64,000 nt of DNA, from contig JASSKH010000010.1 in the NCBI GenBank assembly GCA_031763025.1, forward strand, positions 2,604,001 through 2,668,000, in the 5' to 3' direction. Origin of the DNA: Macrocystis pyrifera. Its lineage: Eukaryota; Sar; Phaeophyceae; Laminariales; Laminariaceae. A program made the translations under genes and the position numbers. Below the pieces are notes generated by a model that ran no database searches, was not told the DNA's origin, and saw nothing but the letters and a program-made list of their open reading frames with translations. Positions 1-14,800 of the stretch are shown here, one piece after another. Within the stretch, counting starts at the first letter, position 1, and the number at the start of each line of letters is the position of its first letter.

Positions 1-481
1 AATATCCATGGTGCGTATGATACCAGGTACGCGGTATCACTGACAGAATGAATACCGTAGCACTTAACGAATCGGGAATTGAGATACCCGCCGTGGGTCA
101 ATCGGTATTCTTGTTTTATACTGAAAATAGTCTAGGACGCGCCCTGGCGCATTTAGAAAATCGAGCCTGCTGGCCCCAAACAAAAGTGCCTGCGTAACGG
201 TACAACACGTTATATACAGCGTCGATTCAACTGTCATATTGTGGGCGCGGTGTGGCGGCGGAAGAGCGCGAGAGCGGGGCTGAAAGTCGCGCGCCGGCGG
301 CCACACCGCACCCTAAATATGACCGTTGAATTTGGTTATACATCAACGATATGAGGCGCGGGCTTGTATTGACAAAACACCAAAAAAATGCAAGGGGTCA
401 AGTGACGGGTAGCTTTGAGCTTCGGGGCGGAACCGACCGCAAAACAGATAAGGCCCTGATCAACCAACCATTTATAACCCT
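1..481. other. Intronic sequence, no gene seen
   Basis: This should be part of a FAB1 intron. The short open frames on both strands resemble no known family. Confidence 0.4.
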
Positions 482-1040
482 TTTGGTACGAAAACGGCAG
501 CCAAGTGAACCGGCATCTAACCCGAATGTAACTGCCATGGGCCATCGGCCACCGATATGATGGTTGGGCCGACATGACGTTGGTACGAAAACGGCATCCG
601 CGTGAACCGGCACCTAACCCGGGCGTAACTGTCATGGGCCATTGGCCACGGATATGATGGTTGCGCCGACATGAATGTGGTACAAAAACGGCATCCGCGT
701 GAACCGGCACCGAACTTGAACGTAACTGCCATATTCGCCACCGACATGTTGATTGCGCCGACATGAACCGGCTACGAAAACGGCAGCTGCGCGAACCGGT
801 AACGAACTCGAACGTGGCTGCCATGGACCACCGACATGATGGTTGTGCTGATACGAAATTGGTACGAAAACGGCAGCCGTCTGAACCGGCACCAAACTCG
901 GATGAAACGGACATGGGCCCATGACATGAGGGTTGCGCCGACATGAAATTGGTACGAAAACAACAGCCGCGTGAACCGGCACCTACCCCGGGCGTAACTG
1001 TCATGGGCCATTGGCCACGGATATGATGGTTGCGCCGCCA
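482..1040. repeat. Minisatellite, about six copies of a 90-97 bp unit
   Basis: Each unit contains TGGTACGAAAACGGCAGCC, GTGAACCGGCACC and a GGGCCATTGGCCACGGATAT-like segment. Units begin near 483, 572, 678, 770, 860 and 949. The repeats create long shadow open frames on the minus strand. They lie in the intron just downstream of the last FAB1 exon. Confidence 0.85.
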
Positions 1041-1071
1041 TTTGAAACCGTATGGTAAATGCCGTGCATAC

Positions 1072-1186
1072 CTGCATGTAACGCTCCTCCGCCTCCACCA
1101 GCGTGTCGAGACAGGCGATCATGCGCTCGCTGCGCTGGAACTCGATCCCTCCCGAGAGGACAAGCAGACGAGGGCGCTCGATCACT
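1072..1186 (-). CDS. FAB1: FAB1 internal exon (Cpn60/TCP1-like domain, continued)
   Basis: Encodes [18 protein letters not shown] and a helix ending EAEERYMQ. It corresponds to the NPRILLLGGxxEYQR strand-helix of the family. Acceptor CTTGTTAG, donor GTATGC, ending in phase 0. The following exon should begin with the VxxIExxxPDVLLVEK block; I do not see it in 1-1071, so it probably lies off the left edge. Confidence 0.85.
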
Positions 1187-4100
1187 CTAACAAGACCCAA
1201 CACAGCGAGCAACCAGGCGCCGCACAGACAATATCGGGTGGATGCACACACGCGCGCATGCAGGCACGCACACACGCACGCAAAAGAGAAGCAAGAGACA
1301 GAGAGACCCGTGAAGGGGACGGAATGCCGACTTAGTACGCTGTCTACTGACACCGAAATTCAACATGTATCTGCCGCTCGATTGCCCTACGCGTAGAGCC
1401 AAAATAGCGTATAGCTAAGCGCAGCACAAACCACACCCCGTGGATACACCCAAAACCACAGAGGCTTAGGGACACGGGGAAAGGAAGGAATTAAAACCTA
1501 TTACACCTAAAATCCTAGACCCCAACCATCCGATATAATATGATACGCTGTGCAGGAGCTGTGCCATACAGATCGAACCTAGGGAACAGCGCCTACAGTG
1601 GATGGTGCAGGTCACACGGCTTCCACCCGGCAGCACGAGCTGGATCATGCAGACCAGGAATCAATGTGCTCTGGAATATCTATTGTAGACCACGAAGACA
1701 CCACTACAACCCCACCGCCACCACCACCACCACCACCACCACCACCCCCCACACCTATCCACCACAACCACAACACCACCACCACACACCACCACCACCG
1801 CTGGGCTTCCGCGACCTCCCTTCCCCTTCCCGCCAACGCCAACTACTTTTCACCACGAAACCCGCAACTGTCTCCACGACCCCTCCTCCCTCCCCCCAGC
1901 CCCCCCCCCCCCCCCCCCCCCCCCGTTTTCCAAACCTGGGCATGGTCTTGTGGGTGACGTTTTTTCTGAACACGATGCCGTCGACGTAGCGGCACTCGTC
2001 GCGGCGTCCCCCCGGAATGAGCTTGGTCTTCACGTAGGGCCTGATGTCGAGGAAGTCGCCAGCTTTGACATTGGGGTCCACCGTGCTCACCGCCTGCCAC
2101 CGCCAACCCGATTGTGCCAAAACAGATACGGCTGGTTGTGAACTGGCTGGTTAGACTGTACAGTCAGTGGGTACATACCTCGCAACAAGACAGGTGTGGG
2201 ACAAGGCAATTGAATCAGCCATATTTTGCTACTATTGCCATATCCCGACTTCAGGCCGCATATATGATTACTCGAGACAAGGTCGAAACTGACCTTGACC
2301 CTTTTCGGACCGCGGTCCCGTTTCGGCCACAAAACACTCTAATTCCAAGTGATTTATTCCCAAAGCGGGACTGAGCTCCAAAAAAGGCGAAAAGCGGGAG
2401 AAATCGCTCGGACACCATATTGAGTAAAAGAGTGGGACAAACCGACGTGGCCTGCCTTACCTCTAGTTTTGCCTCAGCAATGACTTGCCATACTGCCGGG
2501 TGTACCCACGGTATATAAATCAATACAAGCCGCCGCCTAGTTATGACATCAGTAGTCGGTTCTTGGCCAGGTTCTTGCGCCTGTTTGCGATGCCGCTCAA
2601 CTGTCCGACTATGTTGTTCGGTGTTCCTCGGCCGGTAGCAGGCCTCGCCTGGTTTTTATCGTGTTTAGTGTTGTTGTCGTGAAACTATGAAGCCGTGCCA
2701 CGCACGACGTGGTTTTTCGGAGCAAGGCGAACCTCAAAAGACGACGCAGCAGCACACAGAAAAGTAAAAACAACACATGAAAGCATTCGCACCTCAGACA
2801 CACAGATTATCTACAGATATATCATCTAGATCCTAACCCTCCGTTACGAGAGTTGTGCAGGATCTGTACAGTACAGATCCAACCGAGGAACCACGTTCTG
2901 TAAGTAGATCATGCAGGCTATATACTGCTCTCACCCCGTAACATGCGCTAGGTCATACAAATCATACAGATCAGGATATATATATATATATATGCCCCGA
3001 ATGATCTAGTATTTCACCACTGGTAGGAACGGATGATCTAGATCATGATCTGTACGAGGTGCATGTGTCGCAAAAAACGGAACGCCGTATTTTACCGCGG
3101 TCGTGAAGCATCAAAAAGCTTTAAAGCTTCAGGTATATAGTTCGAACTACGGTAGTAAATACTGTAGCTCACCGGAGACAATACTCCACAACACAATGCT
3201 CTCCCTACTGAGGGGAACGAAAACAAATCTGACACCATTATTCTGCAGATAGCATTCGTCAACGTGGAAGATTAAGCGTATGACATTATACGAAGCAATA
3301 AATCTGGGTTTGGTGCTGAGGGCTTGAATCTTGACATACGTAGAAGGCATGTTTGGCTAGGGGATAGATACGAGTAGGAGAGATATCGAGCTTCATTGAA
3401 GTAGGAGCCGCATTCGGGAGAGGGACAATGACAGGACGGGCGGTAGTTCACACACGAGCGAAGCTCACGGCAGAGTACCGAAAGCTGGCTGGTATCTAAG
3501 CGGCAACAAACTGCTCTGGGAGAACTGTTGTTATCGAAGAGTATTTCGATCCACCTCTTATACCAGAGACGAAGCCTCTATTTCATTTCAGGCACTCGCG
3601 AGTCGGGGGGGGGGGGGGGGGTCTCCTACTTTATTCCAGGCATTAGCGAGGAGGGAGGAGGCTCGACAAGACTCACCTGCTGTACCAGAGAGGCGACAAT
3701 TCTACTCCACTCCGCCTGCTTCGACGCCTCGATGCCCCCGCTTGCCGCCACCAGCTGCCGCACCATACGCTGTTCCGCCACAACGAACGGCGGGCGTGTC
3801 GCATGTCGGGGGGGAGGGGGGGGGAACAAACATTTTTTTAGCGTGAATGAAACCATGTATCAAGGCGCGGCAAAAACAGGCGGGGGGGCGCGGGGGGGGG
3901 GGGAGGGGGGGCAAGACCACCCCAAGGGTACCTCGAGAAACATGTTCTTATGTAGATACACCGTGCATCATAGCGAGCGGGGCACACTGGGCAAGCGGGA
4001 ACGGGGGTGGGGGTGGGGGGGGGTAAGGAGCAAGGAAAGCCCTGCCACGAACCACGGTATCATTCGGGATAAGGTCTGCCACAACGGTGTCGTGTGAGAT

Positions 4101-7100
4101 GAAGTGAGCGGAAAATAGTTGTTCGCGCATATAGACCGAGAGTCAAAGCGGGGCAACAGGCAGGAAGTGGGTCGGGGGGGGGGGGGTGGGGGGTAGGTAC
4201 TCATTATCATGCATGGCCGTAGTTTTTTCGCCATAGACGTCGGGGGGTGTACTCGATAGGAGATATGCACTTGATATCATGCATGGCCGTAGTCGTATGG
4301 CCATATAGACCCTCGCATCCCTACAATGCCGGGACAGAGAACGTCGGGTTTTCACCGACCAGGCAGACATTGCTTGCACCAAGCGCGAAGCGCCGTGAGG
4401 TGTTCGGCGAGTTGCATGAAGGGTGAGCTGCATCCTACTAAGAACCGCTTGTGGGGCGGACTTGCATATAGGGGCGAGGGCGGAGGAGCGACAAGAGGCC
4501 CACTCACAAAAACGGCGGAAACTCGAAATCATATGTTGATGCTGCGGCGAGGCGTGAGCAGAGTTGCAAGGGTGCGCTGTATCAGGGTATACTCATACTC
4601 TAGGGTACCAAACCTGGTGTTTTTATATTTACTCGCGAAGGTATCCGGGGGTACCCAAATTGGTTGTTTCGGTTGTACTCGGGTAAGTACCCGGGTACGC
4701 GCAGAGTAAATAACCTCACGGAAGGCGACGGGCACAGGGTACTCGGGTGCCCCACGTGGTTACATTCTCGTACTCGGGGCAGGTACCGACCATACCGGCA
4801 TACCTATATCTGTGGTGCCGACCATTAGATCACTCTACATTTTCACATAACTGTGACAAGAAAAAACAAACAAAAAAAACAAAATTCAAGAGAATGGTCG
4901 ACCATGCACCGACCAACATCGACCACCAATCGCTCAAATAGATACATGAACGAGTGCTTCGGTCGTGCACAAACGAGAAAAAAAGATGGAAAAAACCCCC
5001 CGACAAATCAAAACAACCATACAAGAAAACAAAACAAAACAATCTGCCACCAACGCTATTCTACTGACATCACGAAGAACGCCGCGAAAGCCTCTATGCT
5101 CAAACCTTCGAAGTAATATGGAGAGAGACATCGATACAATTTAAAAAAAAAAACAAATCTAAAAACAAAAGTTGAAAAAAATTAAAAATCTAAAAAACCT
5201 AAAAAAACGAAGATAAAATATCGTTGTAAAAAATACAAAATAACGCACCTCCAGGTGAGCCACTGCTGCCTGCTCCAGCGTAGACCTCGCCGCCTCCATC
5301 GTCTCAGGGCTCTCCACGTTCCCCTTCAGCGTCTCTACGAAACCCGCATAAGATGAGGTTATGCCGCCCCCGGCCCCCAGCCCTCCAGCATCCCCATCAT
5401 CTCGCTCCCCCCCGATCGAGGACTTCCGCATGTCTGTATAGTCACCGCTTTTTTCTGGGGAGGGGTTCGGGGAAGGGTTGCTCGTCTTTTCCCGCTTCGC
5501 TTCCCCTCCAAGTGGAGCTCCCGGGGCGCTATCCGATTTGTCCCCCCCGGGGGTTTTCCGCCGCTTGGGGAGGCGCCGGCCGGAGACCTTGACGAAAACG
5601 TTTTTTTTTTAAATTCACGTAGGAGGGATGTGGAAGAGAAAACAAATCAACAACAAAAAAATCCCCACTCTGCACTGCAGCATAAAGACCGGTGGGACGT
5701 TTTTTGCTGTATACAAAGGTGCTTATAATTTCTGGGCAGATTTGTATATACTAAGCTAATATATCTCATGAATGAATGAACGGATAGATGGATGGATGGA
5801 TGGACGGATGGATGGATAGATGCATGGATGAATGGATGGATGGATGGACGGATGGATGGATAGATGCATGGATGGATGGATGGATGGACGGATGGATGGA
5901 TGGACGGATGGATGGATAGATGCATGGATGGATGGATGGATGGATGGACGGATGGATGGATAGATGCATGGATGCATGGATGGACGGATGGATGGATAGA
6001 TGCACGGATGGATGGATGGATGCATGGATGGATGGATGGATGGATAGATGCATGGATGGATGGATGCATGGATGGACGGATGGATGGATGGATAGATGCA
6101 TGGATAGATGGATGGATGCATGGATGGACGGATGGATTCACACATCGGATAGAAAATCGATTCCCGCATCACGTATCTAACCCTTTCAGGAAAGAGATAG
6201 ATGCCTGACCGCACGGCACGATCCTTACCTCATGCTGCCGCCGGGTGGGCGCCGTACAACCTGAATGCTCTACCTATATGCAGGACAGGTTTTTAGGGTT
6301 GGATCTGTATTATACAGATCCTGCGCAGCATCTATCTCCTGACGGCAGGTTAGGATCTATAAACGATATATCTGCAGATAGATGACGCCGCCGGGTGGGC
6401 GCCGTACAACCTGAATGCTCTACCTATATGCAGGACAGGCTTTTAGGGTTGGATCTGTATTATACAGATTATGCAGATCCTGCGCAGCATCGATCTCCTG
6501 ACGGCAGGTTAGGATCTATAAACGATCTATCTGCAGATAGATGACAGATATATTATATATATATCGTGATTTGTGCGACCGACGAGTGGGTGGATCGCAA
6601 CTTGCGGAAAGGAGTCGAACGTCCCCTGTTTCGCGGACGGCGACAATCCTTCGAAAAAAAGGGTCAAGATCCCTGGTCGAATGACAGAGTTCCTGCTCCG
6701 GGACCGCAGTAATCTGCAACAACACGTCAAGCCCCTCCCTTCCCCTGTCGTTGCTCGTCGGCGATAATCCTTTCACAACACGTCAAGACTCCTTCACGTA
6801 TAATGTATGGATTGCAAAAACTTGCGGCACATTTTTATGTATTTATCTTCGAAAATGTTCCCCTATTATCGGACGACGACAACGCTTCCACAACAGGTCA
6901 AAAACCCTCCCTATCGTGTATGGAATGCAACCTTGCGGCATATTTATATAGTTATCAGCGAAAACTTCCCGTTTTATTTGGACGGCGATAATCCTTCCAC
7001 AGCAAGTCAAGACCCACATCTGATGGATGGATTACAACTTGCGGCACAGCATCGAACGTCCCCTGTTTTCGGACAGCGGTAATCCTTCCACAACAGGTCA

Positions 7101-10100
7101 AGACCCTCTCCCGACGGATGGGTTGCAAACACTTGAGGCACACTCGTAGCCACGCACGTCCCTGCGTTCGGTTCGGAAGGCGAAGATGGTGTAACTCTCT
7201 TGCTAAGAGCTCGCGCAGCAGGACGTTCATGACAACTGTCGGCAACTTTGTGGGTTGGTATGAGGGACCGGAGGATCAGAGATCACTGTCGGAGGCCATA
7301 AAATCGTTCAAGCAGTGTGTCGGGGCGCGCCTCAAGTCCCCAAAAAAACATATTTTTCTCGAACTACTGGGCTAGTCACCGTTTCCCGGAGATGCCGACT
7401 ATAACCGATTTTCTCGCGTTTCCAGACTTGTACATATAGGAAGAATTGTTGAATGCGGGATACGTGGTACCTTTTTTTTTCTTTTTCGTTTTTGGGGCGG
7501 CGCTCCCTCTCCCGAGAAGAGGGCTGATTTGGCTTGCCTAGGTCGCCTGACTTTAGTCGGCAAGTCGGCTGACCACCAGCTGGCTTCGCCACCCGCCTTG
7601 CCGATTGAAGTCAGTTAGTTGGCTACGATAGCGGCACCTACCGGTCAGTCAGAGGTCGTGAAATCCTGCCTGCCGACTCACAGCGACTCACCGGTAGCTC
7701 TCAACAATCGCGGTCGAAATAATCCGGGTTCAGTCCAGCTGGAAAGGGGTCCCTATTTCTTGGCGCAAGTGTGGTTTAGAAACCTTCTTTCGCTCGTAAC
7801 GACCCTCTTCCCCGCGTCGGACATACCACTGTCTCTGAATATAAGGACATTTTTAATGCTAATATTCAATCAAAACGAAAATTATATTTAGGTACATAGT
7901 GGTATCACGACCTATCTATCTATCTATCTATCTACCTATCTACAGCAGTAGCTCATCTAGTTCCTAGCCTGCCGTAATGAGATGCTGCGCAGGATCTGTA
8001 TACGAAGTACAGACCTAGCTAAAACACGTGCTACGTGCAGCAGTAGAGATTATAGGGCTCCCACCCGGCAGCATGAGCTAGATCATACAGATCATACAGA
8101 TCAGGAATATATCTGCCCTGAAGGATCTAGATCATGCAAGTGGGAATGATCTGTAGATGATCTATAGATGATCTATCTGTTTGAGTCGTAAAAAAATTCT
8201 ACAACAACATCAACAACTACGCGCGGCTCAGCGGTAGATCCCCTTCATAGTGAAAGGACGTCAAGCGCCCTTCTCGTTCCCGTTCGTTCGAAATGATGTC
8301 GGCGATGTGTGCTACACGTGTGGTGACGATTTTATGCTGTTTGCAGCACTTTATTCGATATTCGATCACCGACCATCCAAGTCCGGTATTCAATATTCGG
8401 CGTCCGACAATCGACCTTCGTCACCCGACAATCGAAATTCGATATCCGACAAACGATATCCGATATATCTGAAGCCGATACCCGATATTCAAGGCTCGAT
8501 ATCTGGTATTCGATACTAGATACCGTGTTCGATATTTAACAGGCTAGCGCTGGATTCGACGCCATGACACCTACGCAGCCACCCTATGGCCCAATAACAA
8601 AATGCGCTATGAACAAAACTCCCTCGTCACCACTATTAATACCAGCGGTCACCCGAGACCGGCAATGTACCAAAAATGCATATCAAGGAACACGTTAACC
8701 CCCCGCGAGAGCGAACTCGACTCACCCCATGCTCTTGCTCCGGAAAAGGGCCCGCGTCGAGCCTCCGCGCCGTTAGATAGGCCGCACATGCCGTACACAT
8801 GCGTATGAAAGCTGCAAGAGAGACAGAGAGAGATAGAGAGAGGGGGGGGGGGGGGGAGGAAGGGGACGAGGTATGGCGAAAGGGCGAAAGAGAGGGAGAG
8901 GGGTGGCAGGAGGATAAGGTATTGCGCAAGGACGAAATAGGGGGAGGGGGGCGGGGGGGGGGAGGAGGTGTCACGCAAGGGCGAGTAGGAGAGAGTGGGG
9001 GTGGGGGGGAGGAGATTCGCGCAGGGGGTGTTCAGAGGAGGAAGAGGCATCGCGTGCGGGCGAGAGAGAGAAAGGAAGGGCATGTGAGGGGGGGGATATT
9101 GCGCAGGCGCGAGTGGTAGAGGGGGGAGCGTGGGTGGAGGAGGTATCGTGTAAGTACGAGTTGAAGAGAGGGGAGGCGAGAGGAGGAGGAGGAGGAGGAG
9201 GAAGTAGCGCAAAGGGGATTGAAAGCGAGGTCGGACGCGTGCGTCCGAATCAAGAATATACGACACCTCAACTACGCGTCCGGTAGGCCACCTACTTTTA
9301 GGGCACGTGGCTAACCTACCCGGGTACACTCTGCCAACGGGAATACATTACTCACCAGGCGCGAAAAAAAAAAAAAAACAGTTCGAAGAATAAAACGATG
9401 AGTATCTGGTTCTCATCGGCCAACGGAGAAATAATCCATTGTTCTTCTGACGCACTGCTGTAGCTGTGAGCGACGGCAGCAAAAGAAAAGGGTACAGCGG
9501 TGCTCTTTCGTTTGATCCCCGCCCCTTGTGCACACACCCGCGCGAACACATAAAAACAGAGGTACACGAGCGGATGGCACGGCACCGCTCGCTGCCGTCG
9601 ACAGGCTTAGTACATGCTAGAACCACCGTGGTTTTCTCCTGAAATGTTACCGGCCCGCTCGTCCACTCCTCGTACCCGTCCCGTCGACAATGTCACACTA
9701 GCTGGGATCAAGGACGAAACGTTACGCTTGACAAGCTATCGAGTGGGCAGGCAGTACGGGAACCAGACATGCGCAAGACGGTAGTACCTTCGATTGTGAG
9801 CGCGATTTCGAAAACACGCACGCCCCCCAGGCAGTTAGCAGACCAGGCAGCCACTATACAGAATATTATTTATTTATTTATTGTCATCCTCCGGCGGACT
9901 GGTAAAAATAAAGCTCAAGCTCACCAAATAGTAGAAGCTACCACCGTCTCGAAATTGAAGGACCGCTCGGTCTAAATTTTCACAACCAAAGTATCCCTAT
10001 ATTTTGTGACAGAGTGGTGGCTGATTTCCTTCATCGGCTCCCAAAAATCGGAGGAGCGCAGCGCTCGGTCACGCCAGCCCCCCGGGGGGGGGGGGGAGGT

Positions 10101-11628
10101 TCGAGAGAAACTTCAGCTTATCTCCACCCCGTCTCGCAACGGCTGATAGACAGACAGTACATATTCAACCCCCCCCCCCCCCCCCGCCAGGAAAAACTCC
10201 TGTTTGTCTCCACCTGTCTTGGTACGGCCGACAGGCGTTACACATGCAACCCCCCCCTCGGACGAAGGGGGAGATACGGGGGGGGGTGTACTCATTATCA
10301 TGCATGGCCGTAGTCGTATGACCATAGACCCTCGCATCCCTACAGTGCCGGGACGGAGCACGTCGGGTGTTCACCGATCAGACAGACATTTGCTTGCACC
10401 AAGCGCGAAGCGAAACGTGAGGTGTCCGGCGAGTCGCATGAAGGGTGAGCTGCATCCTACTAAGAACCGCTTTAGAGGCGGATTTTCTTGCATATGGATG
10501 ACATCATCAATGAATTGATTTAATTTCTGGTGTGGTCACTTCCAGAGACAGCAATGGGGTTACTATGTAACTGCCTCGTGGGTGCCTCACCATATACACA
10601 CTACGTGATACGATCATCCCCCTTGTGCGGAGTAAAGCTTCTCCCCGCACAAAAAATATCTAACTTGACCGCCAGAGACAGGGAAGGGGGGGGGGGATCC
10701 CACGGGCTTGATCTAACAACAACCCCATGCCGTATACGTACTCGAGAGTCAGTCAACTCCTACCTCAATTGGAGATTTCGATTTAGAACTCTTGACGCCA
10801 GCCCTCCAACATCGGATTGACTCGATCTGGGAAGGCTACTCGTGACTAGCTTGCGCCCCCCCCCCCCCCCCCCCCCCCCGCCTCCCTATTTCTTCCTCTA
10901 CCAGGGGAAGCATGTGTCGTAACACAGCTCTCCTTACTTTCCCACTTGGCACGCATAAAATTCAGGGCTGTTCACGAGTCGGGTGAAAATTCGAGGGTCG
11001 GGTCGGGTCGGTGTCACCTAACCCCACCCCAACCGGACGCGCGAGATTTCTTGAGGAACTCCTGACCCGACCAGACCCGACCCGAGTGGTCAGATGCTGA
11101 AGATCTGCTGGCCTGACCCGACCCGGAGGCCGGGTCATGACCCGTGATCAGCCCTGCTAAAGGTCACCTCGCGGTGAAAAGACCTCACCGTTAATGCCGA
11201 GGGCCCTGGCGTCGACTTGGTTGGAGCTGCAATTGTGGCAGAATATCTGTCCGCACACCCGGCAATGATGCCGCCGCCGAAACATCGTGAACGGAGTGTG
11301 GCACCCATAGCAGACCTTGCACATCTTGTCCTGTCGTGTCATCAGATTTATTCAATTTTGGCGTATCGAAAGGACGCGACGCGAGCAAGATGAGCGAGCA
11401 GCGCGAAAAAAGAAGAGCTGCAAGCGTTGGTTTGTCCACGCAGCAAGCAGCGTTTGACATTTTTTTCATCGCCAACAGCCCCCCCCCTCCCCCGCTCACT
11501 CGCCTCCCCTATTCACGCCTCCGACTGTACTATGTACTAACTGCTACTACACTATTGCTTGCTACTGCTGCAGCTACTGCTACTGCTACCGCTACCGCTA
11601 CTGCTACCGCTACCGCTACCGTTACAGA

Positions 11629-11659
<31 letters not shown>

Positions 11660-11761
11660 GCTACTGCTACTGCTACTGCTACTGCTACTGCTACGGCTCC
11701 TACTGGCTACTGGCTACTACTATTGCTACTACTATTGCTACTACTATTGCTACTACTATTG

Positions 11762-11831
<70 letters not shown>

Positions 11832-14800
11832 CACTACCACTACTACTGCTGCTGCTGCTGCTGCACGAGACGCGAACAACAGTCAGGCAGCTAGCTACGC
11901 TCGCCTCTCTACGATACCTACTCACGGGCATCCAGTACAGCTTTGGGTTGATCGTTATCGCCCCAGACACCCCAGACACGCCAGACACGCCACTGCCGCG
12001 GCGTCGAACTCCCCGGAGGCGGCGCAACTCCTTTTTCCTCGAGATGGCCGCCTTGGTCCCATCGTCATCGGAGCCGTCCCACTCGAACTGAATCAAGGGT
12101 CTACGCCGCGGGTCCCCTGGGGTAGGGAACGAGGTCAGCCTAGGGAATGGGAGGGGAGGGGTTCGGGGGGGAAGGAGAGAGGCAGAGAGTTATTTGTTCA
12201 ACTGAGATCCATCACAACCACAACCGGGCGATAGCAGGAGGCACCAAAGGGGACTTGCGTTTCGAGCAAGGGGATAGGGGAGGACCGAGCCGTAACGTCC
12301 GAAACACGAGAAAATGAAGAGTCACGACGGCTCCGCCCTCAAAATGAGGTCGCAGCGACGACGCTTATCGACGCCGTACAGCCTATCTCCGTGTCCCCGT
12401 GGGAAAAAAACGGACGCCTACGGTGGGGAGGAAACTCCATCGTCCAAACGGCAGCAACGAAAAAAAAACGATTCAGGGAGCGATCGGCGATTGAGGAGGA
12501 TCACGAGCTCAACGGCGGTTGCGCCAAAAGCAACCGAACAAGCCATGCCTCGACAGTACGTTGGGACCTAATCCAGCTTGACTGACGGAGCTCCCCAACT
12601 GATGAGAGCTGTGAGACGGGGGGGATTTCACGACTAACAGGTAATCGGTAGGTGCCGTGAGCCAACTAACTTATTATAGTCGGCAAGTCAGCTGGTGAAG
12701 TCTACAGGTGGCAAGCCGACTTTTGCCGACTCAATTGAGGCGAGTCTCCCCGGCTGAGGGAGCTCCACCCAACAAATAAAAAAAAAGCATCGTTCATTCA
12801 GCTATCCTTCTACAAATACGGAAACCCAATAAATCGGATAGGAGGTGCCGAAAACAAAACGACTACAGCAACAAATCATTGGTCCGATAAACAACTGATT
12901 GGCGAGCTCACCCTTTTAGTAGTTCAGTGTCCGTACACCTAAAATTGACTCTAAGTCAAAGTGTCTTGTTCCCACAGTGGGAGTGCGGTCCTAACGGTCT
13001 ACAGGGGCCAAGTCGTGCCGATCGAGGAAGTACCCAATACCTTCGCAAACCCATTTGTGCCTCTGTTTCGTCAGCTACTAATAATAAAGCAAGGAACGGT
13101 CAGGGCGGAGCCAGAAGCATGCACCCGAAAGTTCTCGACTGGTCGCGGTACGCTAGCAAGCATCGGAAAGTGAAGAGGATGCCAAAATTGATTGTTACGG
13201 CTTAAGGGCATACCAGGTATTAATAGTAATCAGAACAACAAACGCCGAGTAAAAACAGGGGGGTCGCTGTCTGTTTGGGAGCATAGAGGGCGCTGATTAC
13301 TACGCCCCCTCGTACTGGCACATCCGCATCATACTGCAGGCAGAAAGCAACGCGGCGCAACGCCACAGGGATGCATGCATGCCTGCGCAAGGTATTCGAT
13401 TGGTGGGAAAAAAAAAACAGCTTTCTTCTTTTCTCGTGGTCTGTTTGAGGGAGGGAGGTAGGGATGGAGGAGAGAGAATGGACGGAGATGAGGCTCACAC
13501 TGAGGCCTCGTCTCCGCGCATCAGGCGGCCTCCCCTAAATATCGGTACATCGGGATCACAGCTGAAAGCAACACAACTTGGCGCAAGATGAACGCATGCG
13601 CAGACTACAACGCGGGGGGGCTATTGTTGTAAGCAGAACCTACGATGGACCCAAAGGCCATGTGCCCCCCCCATGTTACACCACCGAATTAGGTTCCGAT
13701 TACAATATTCGGGAATAGACCGCGAAGGAAGTTCAGTTTTGTCCTTTTTTTGTTTCCTCCTCTTCTCGTGGTCTTGTTACGATTCGACGCGTGCGGCCAT
13801 GCGGGTAGAATTTTCCGTCCAAAATATTTGGGACTTAACCGGAGTTCTTAGCCCAATATCGTTGGAATACCATAAATACGGGGGACCATAGTAAACGGGA
13901 CCATTTTTTTTTATTAGTAAAAATAGGGAACTACATAGGTTTTTGTGTGTACCGTATTACGATGGTCCTCCGTAATAATTATAATAATAGCGTTTTTACG
14001 ATACTTTTCGTGATTTGCCTACTGTAGGCTTTAGGCTTTGGGGTTGCATTTTCATTTTGTCTCTAAAAAAATCAGCATTTTTCAGGTGAGGTATAAAGCT
14101 CTTCAAAGTCACCCACCTCATAAGGCATTTTTTTCTCACAATCAGTACTTTTTTGGTGAGGTACATAGCTCCTCAAGTGACCTGCCATACAAGGCAATTT
14201 TTTCCTCACAATCAATACTTTTTTTGGGTGAGGTACAAAGCTCCTTAAGTGACCTGCCTCAGAAGGTAAAAAGTAAGTGCTACCCTTACCGTGGAAGTCG
14301 TTATTCTCACTTTGAAGCGTCGTCCTCGTGCGCCAGTCGGTCTTCCATGAATATCGGCCTGCTGGGTATGGTCAGCCCCATGACCGTGTGCATCGCCGAC
14401 CCCGGAGATGACACGATCGCTTGGCTCCTCGGCTGCTTTTCGTCGGTACGTCACGTCCCCGCCGTGCCGTCCCATGCCATGCCGTGTTCATCGAGAAATG
14501 TCGGGACAAATCGAGCAGACGTCAAGCAAAACAAACACGCAGGATGTGGGGGTGGTGGACGACGCATCACGTCCCAGCCGTGCCGTCCCATGCCATGCCA
14601 TGCCGTCGAGAAATGTCGGACACAACGTCGCGCACACATGCAAGCAAAACAAAAACACGCAGGATATGAGAGGATGGACGATGACGCTCCTTTGTCGTCA
14701 GAGTCGTCGTCCGAGCCATCGCCGGAGCTACAATAGTACGAGTGTTTACTAGGGCTGTGAGTCGGCTGACTACAAGCCGCTGACTAGATATTGGTTGGCT

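Noticed and set aside
5647..6214. Long Ser-Ile-His-Pro and Met-Asp-Gly-Trp repeat frames
   Set aside because: They are translations of the GGAT minisatellite, open in several frames on both strands, with no flanking gene structure.
5770..6545. CRISPR-like or other spaced repeat arrays
   Set aside because: The window is eukaryotic, and repeat units here are contiguous or diverged without uniform spacers.
11336..12091. Plus-strand 251-codon frame with poly-Leu and poly-Thr
   Set aside because: It is the TAC/TGC microsatellite read on the strand opposite FAB1; the minus strand carries the FYVE gene.
14038..14736. Plus-strand 232-codon frame with a GTACGT donor-like site
   Set aside because: It covers a tandem triplication and a direct duplication. 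The minus strand gives an exon whose phases fit FAB1 exons on both sides.
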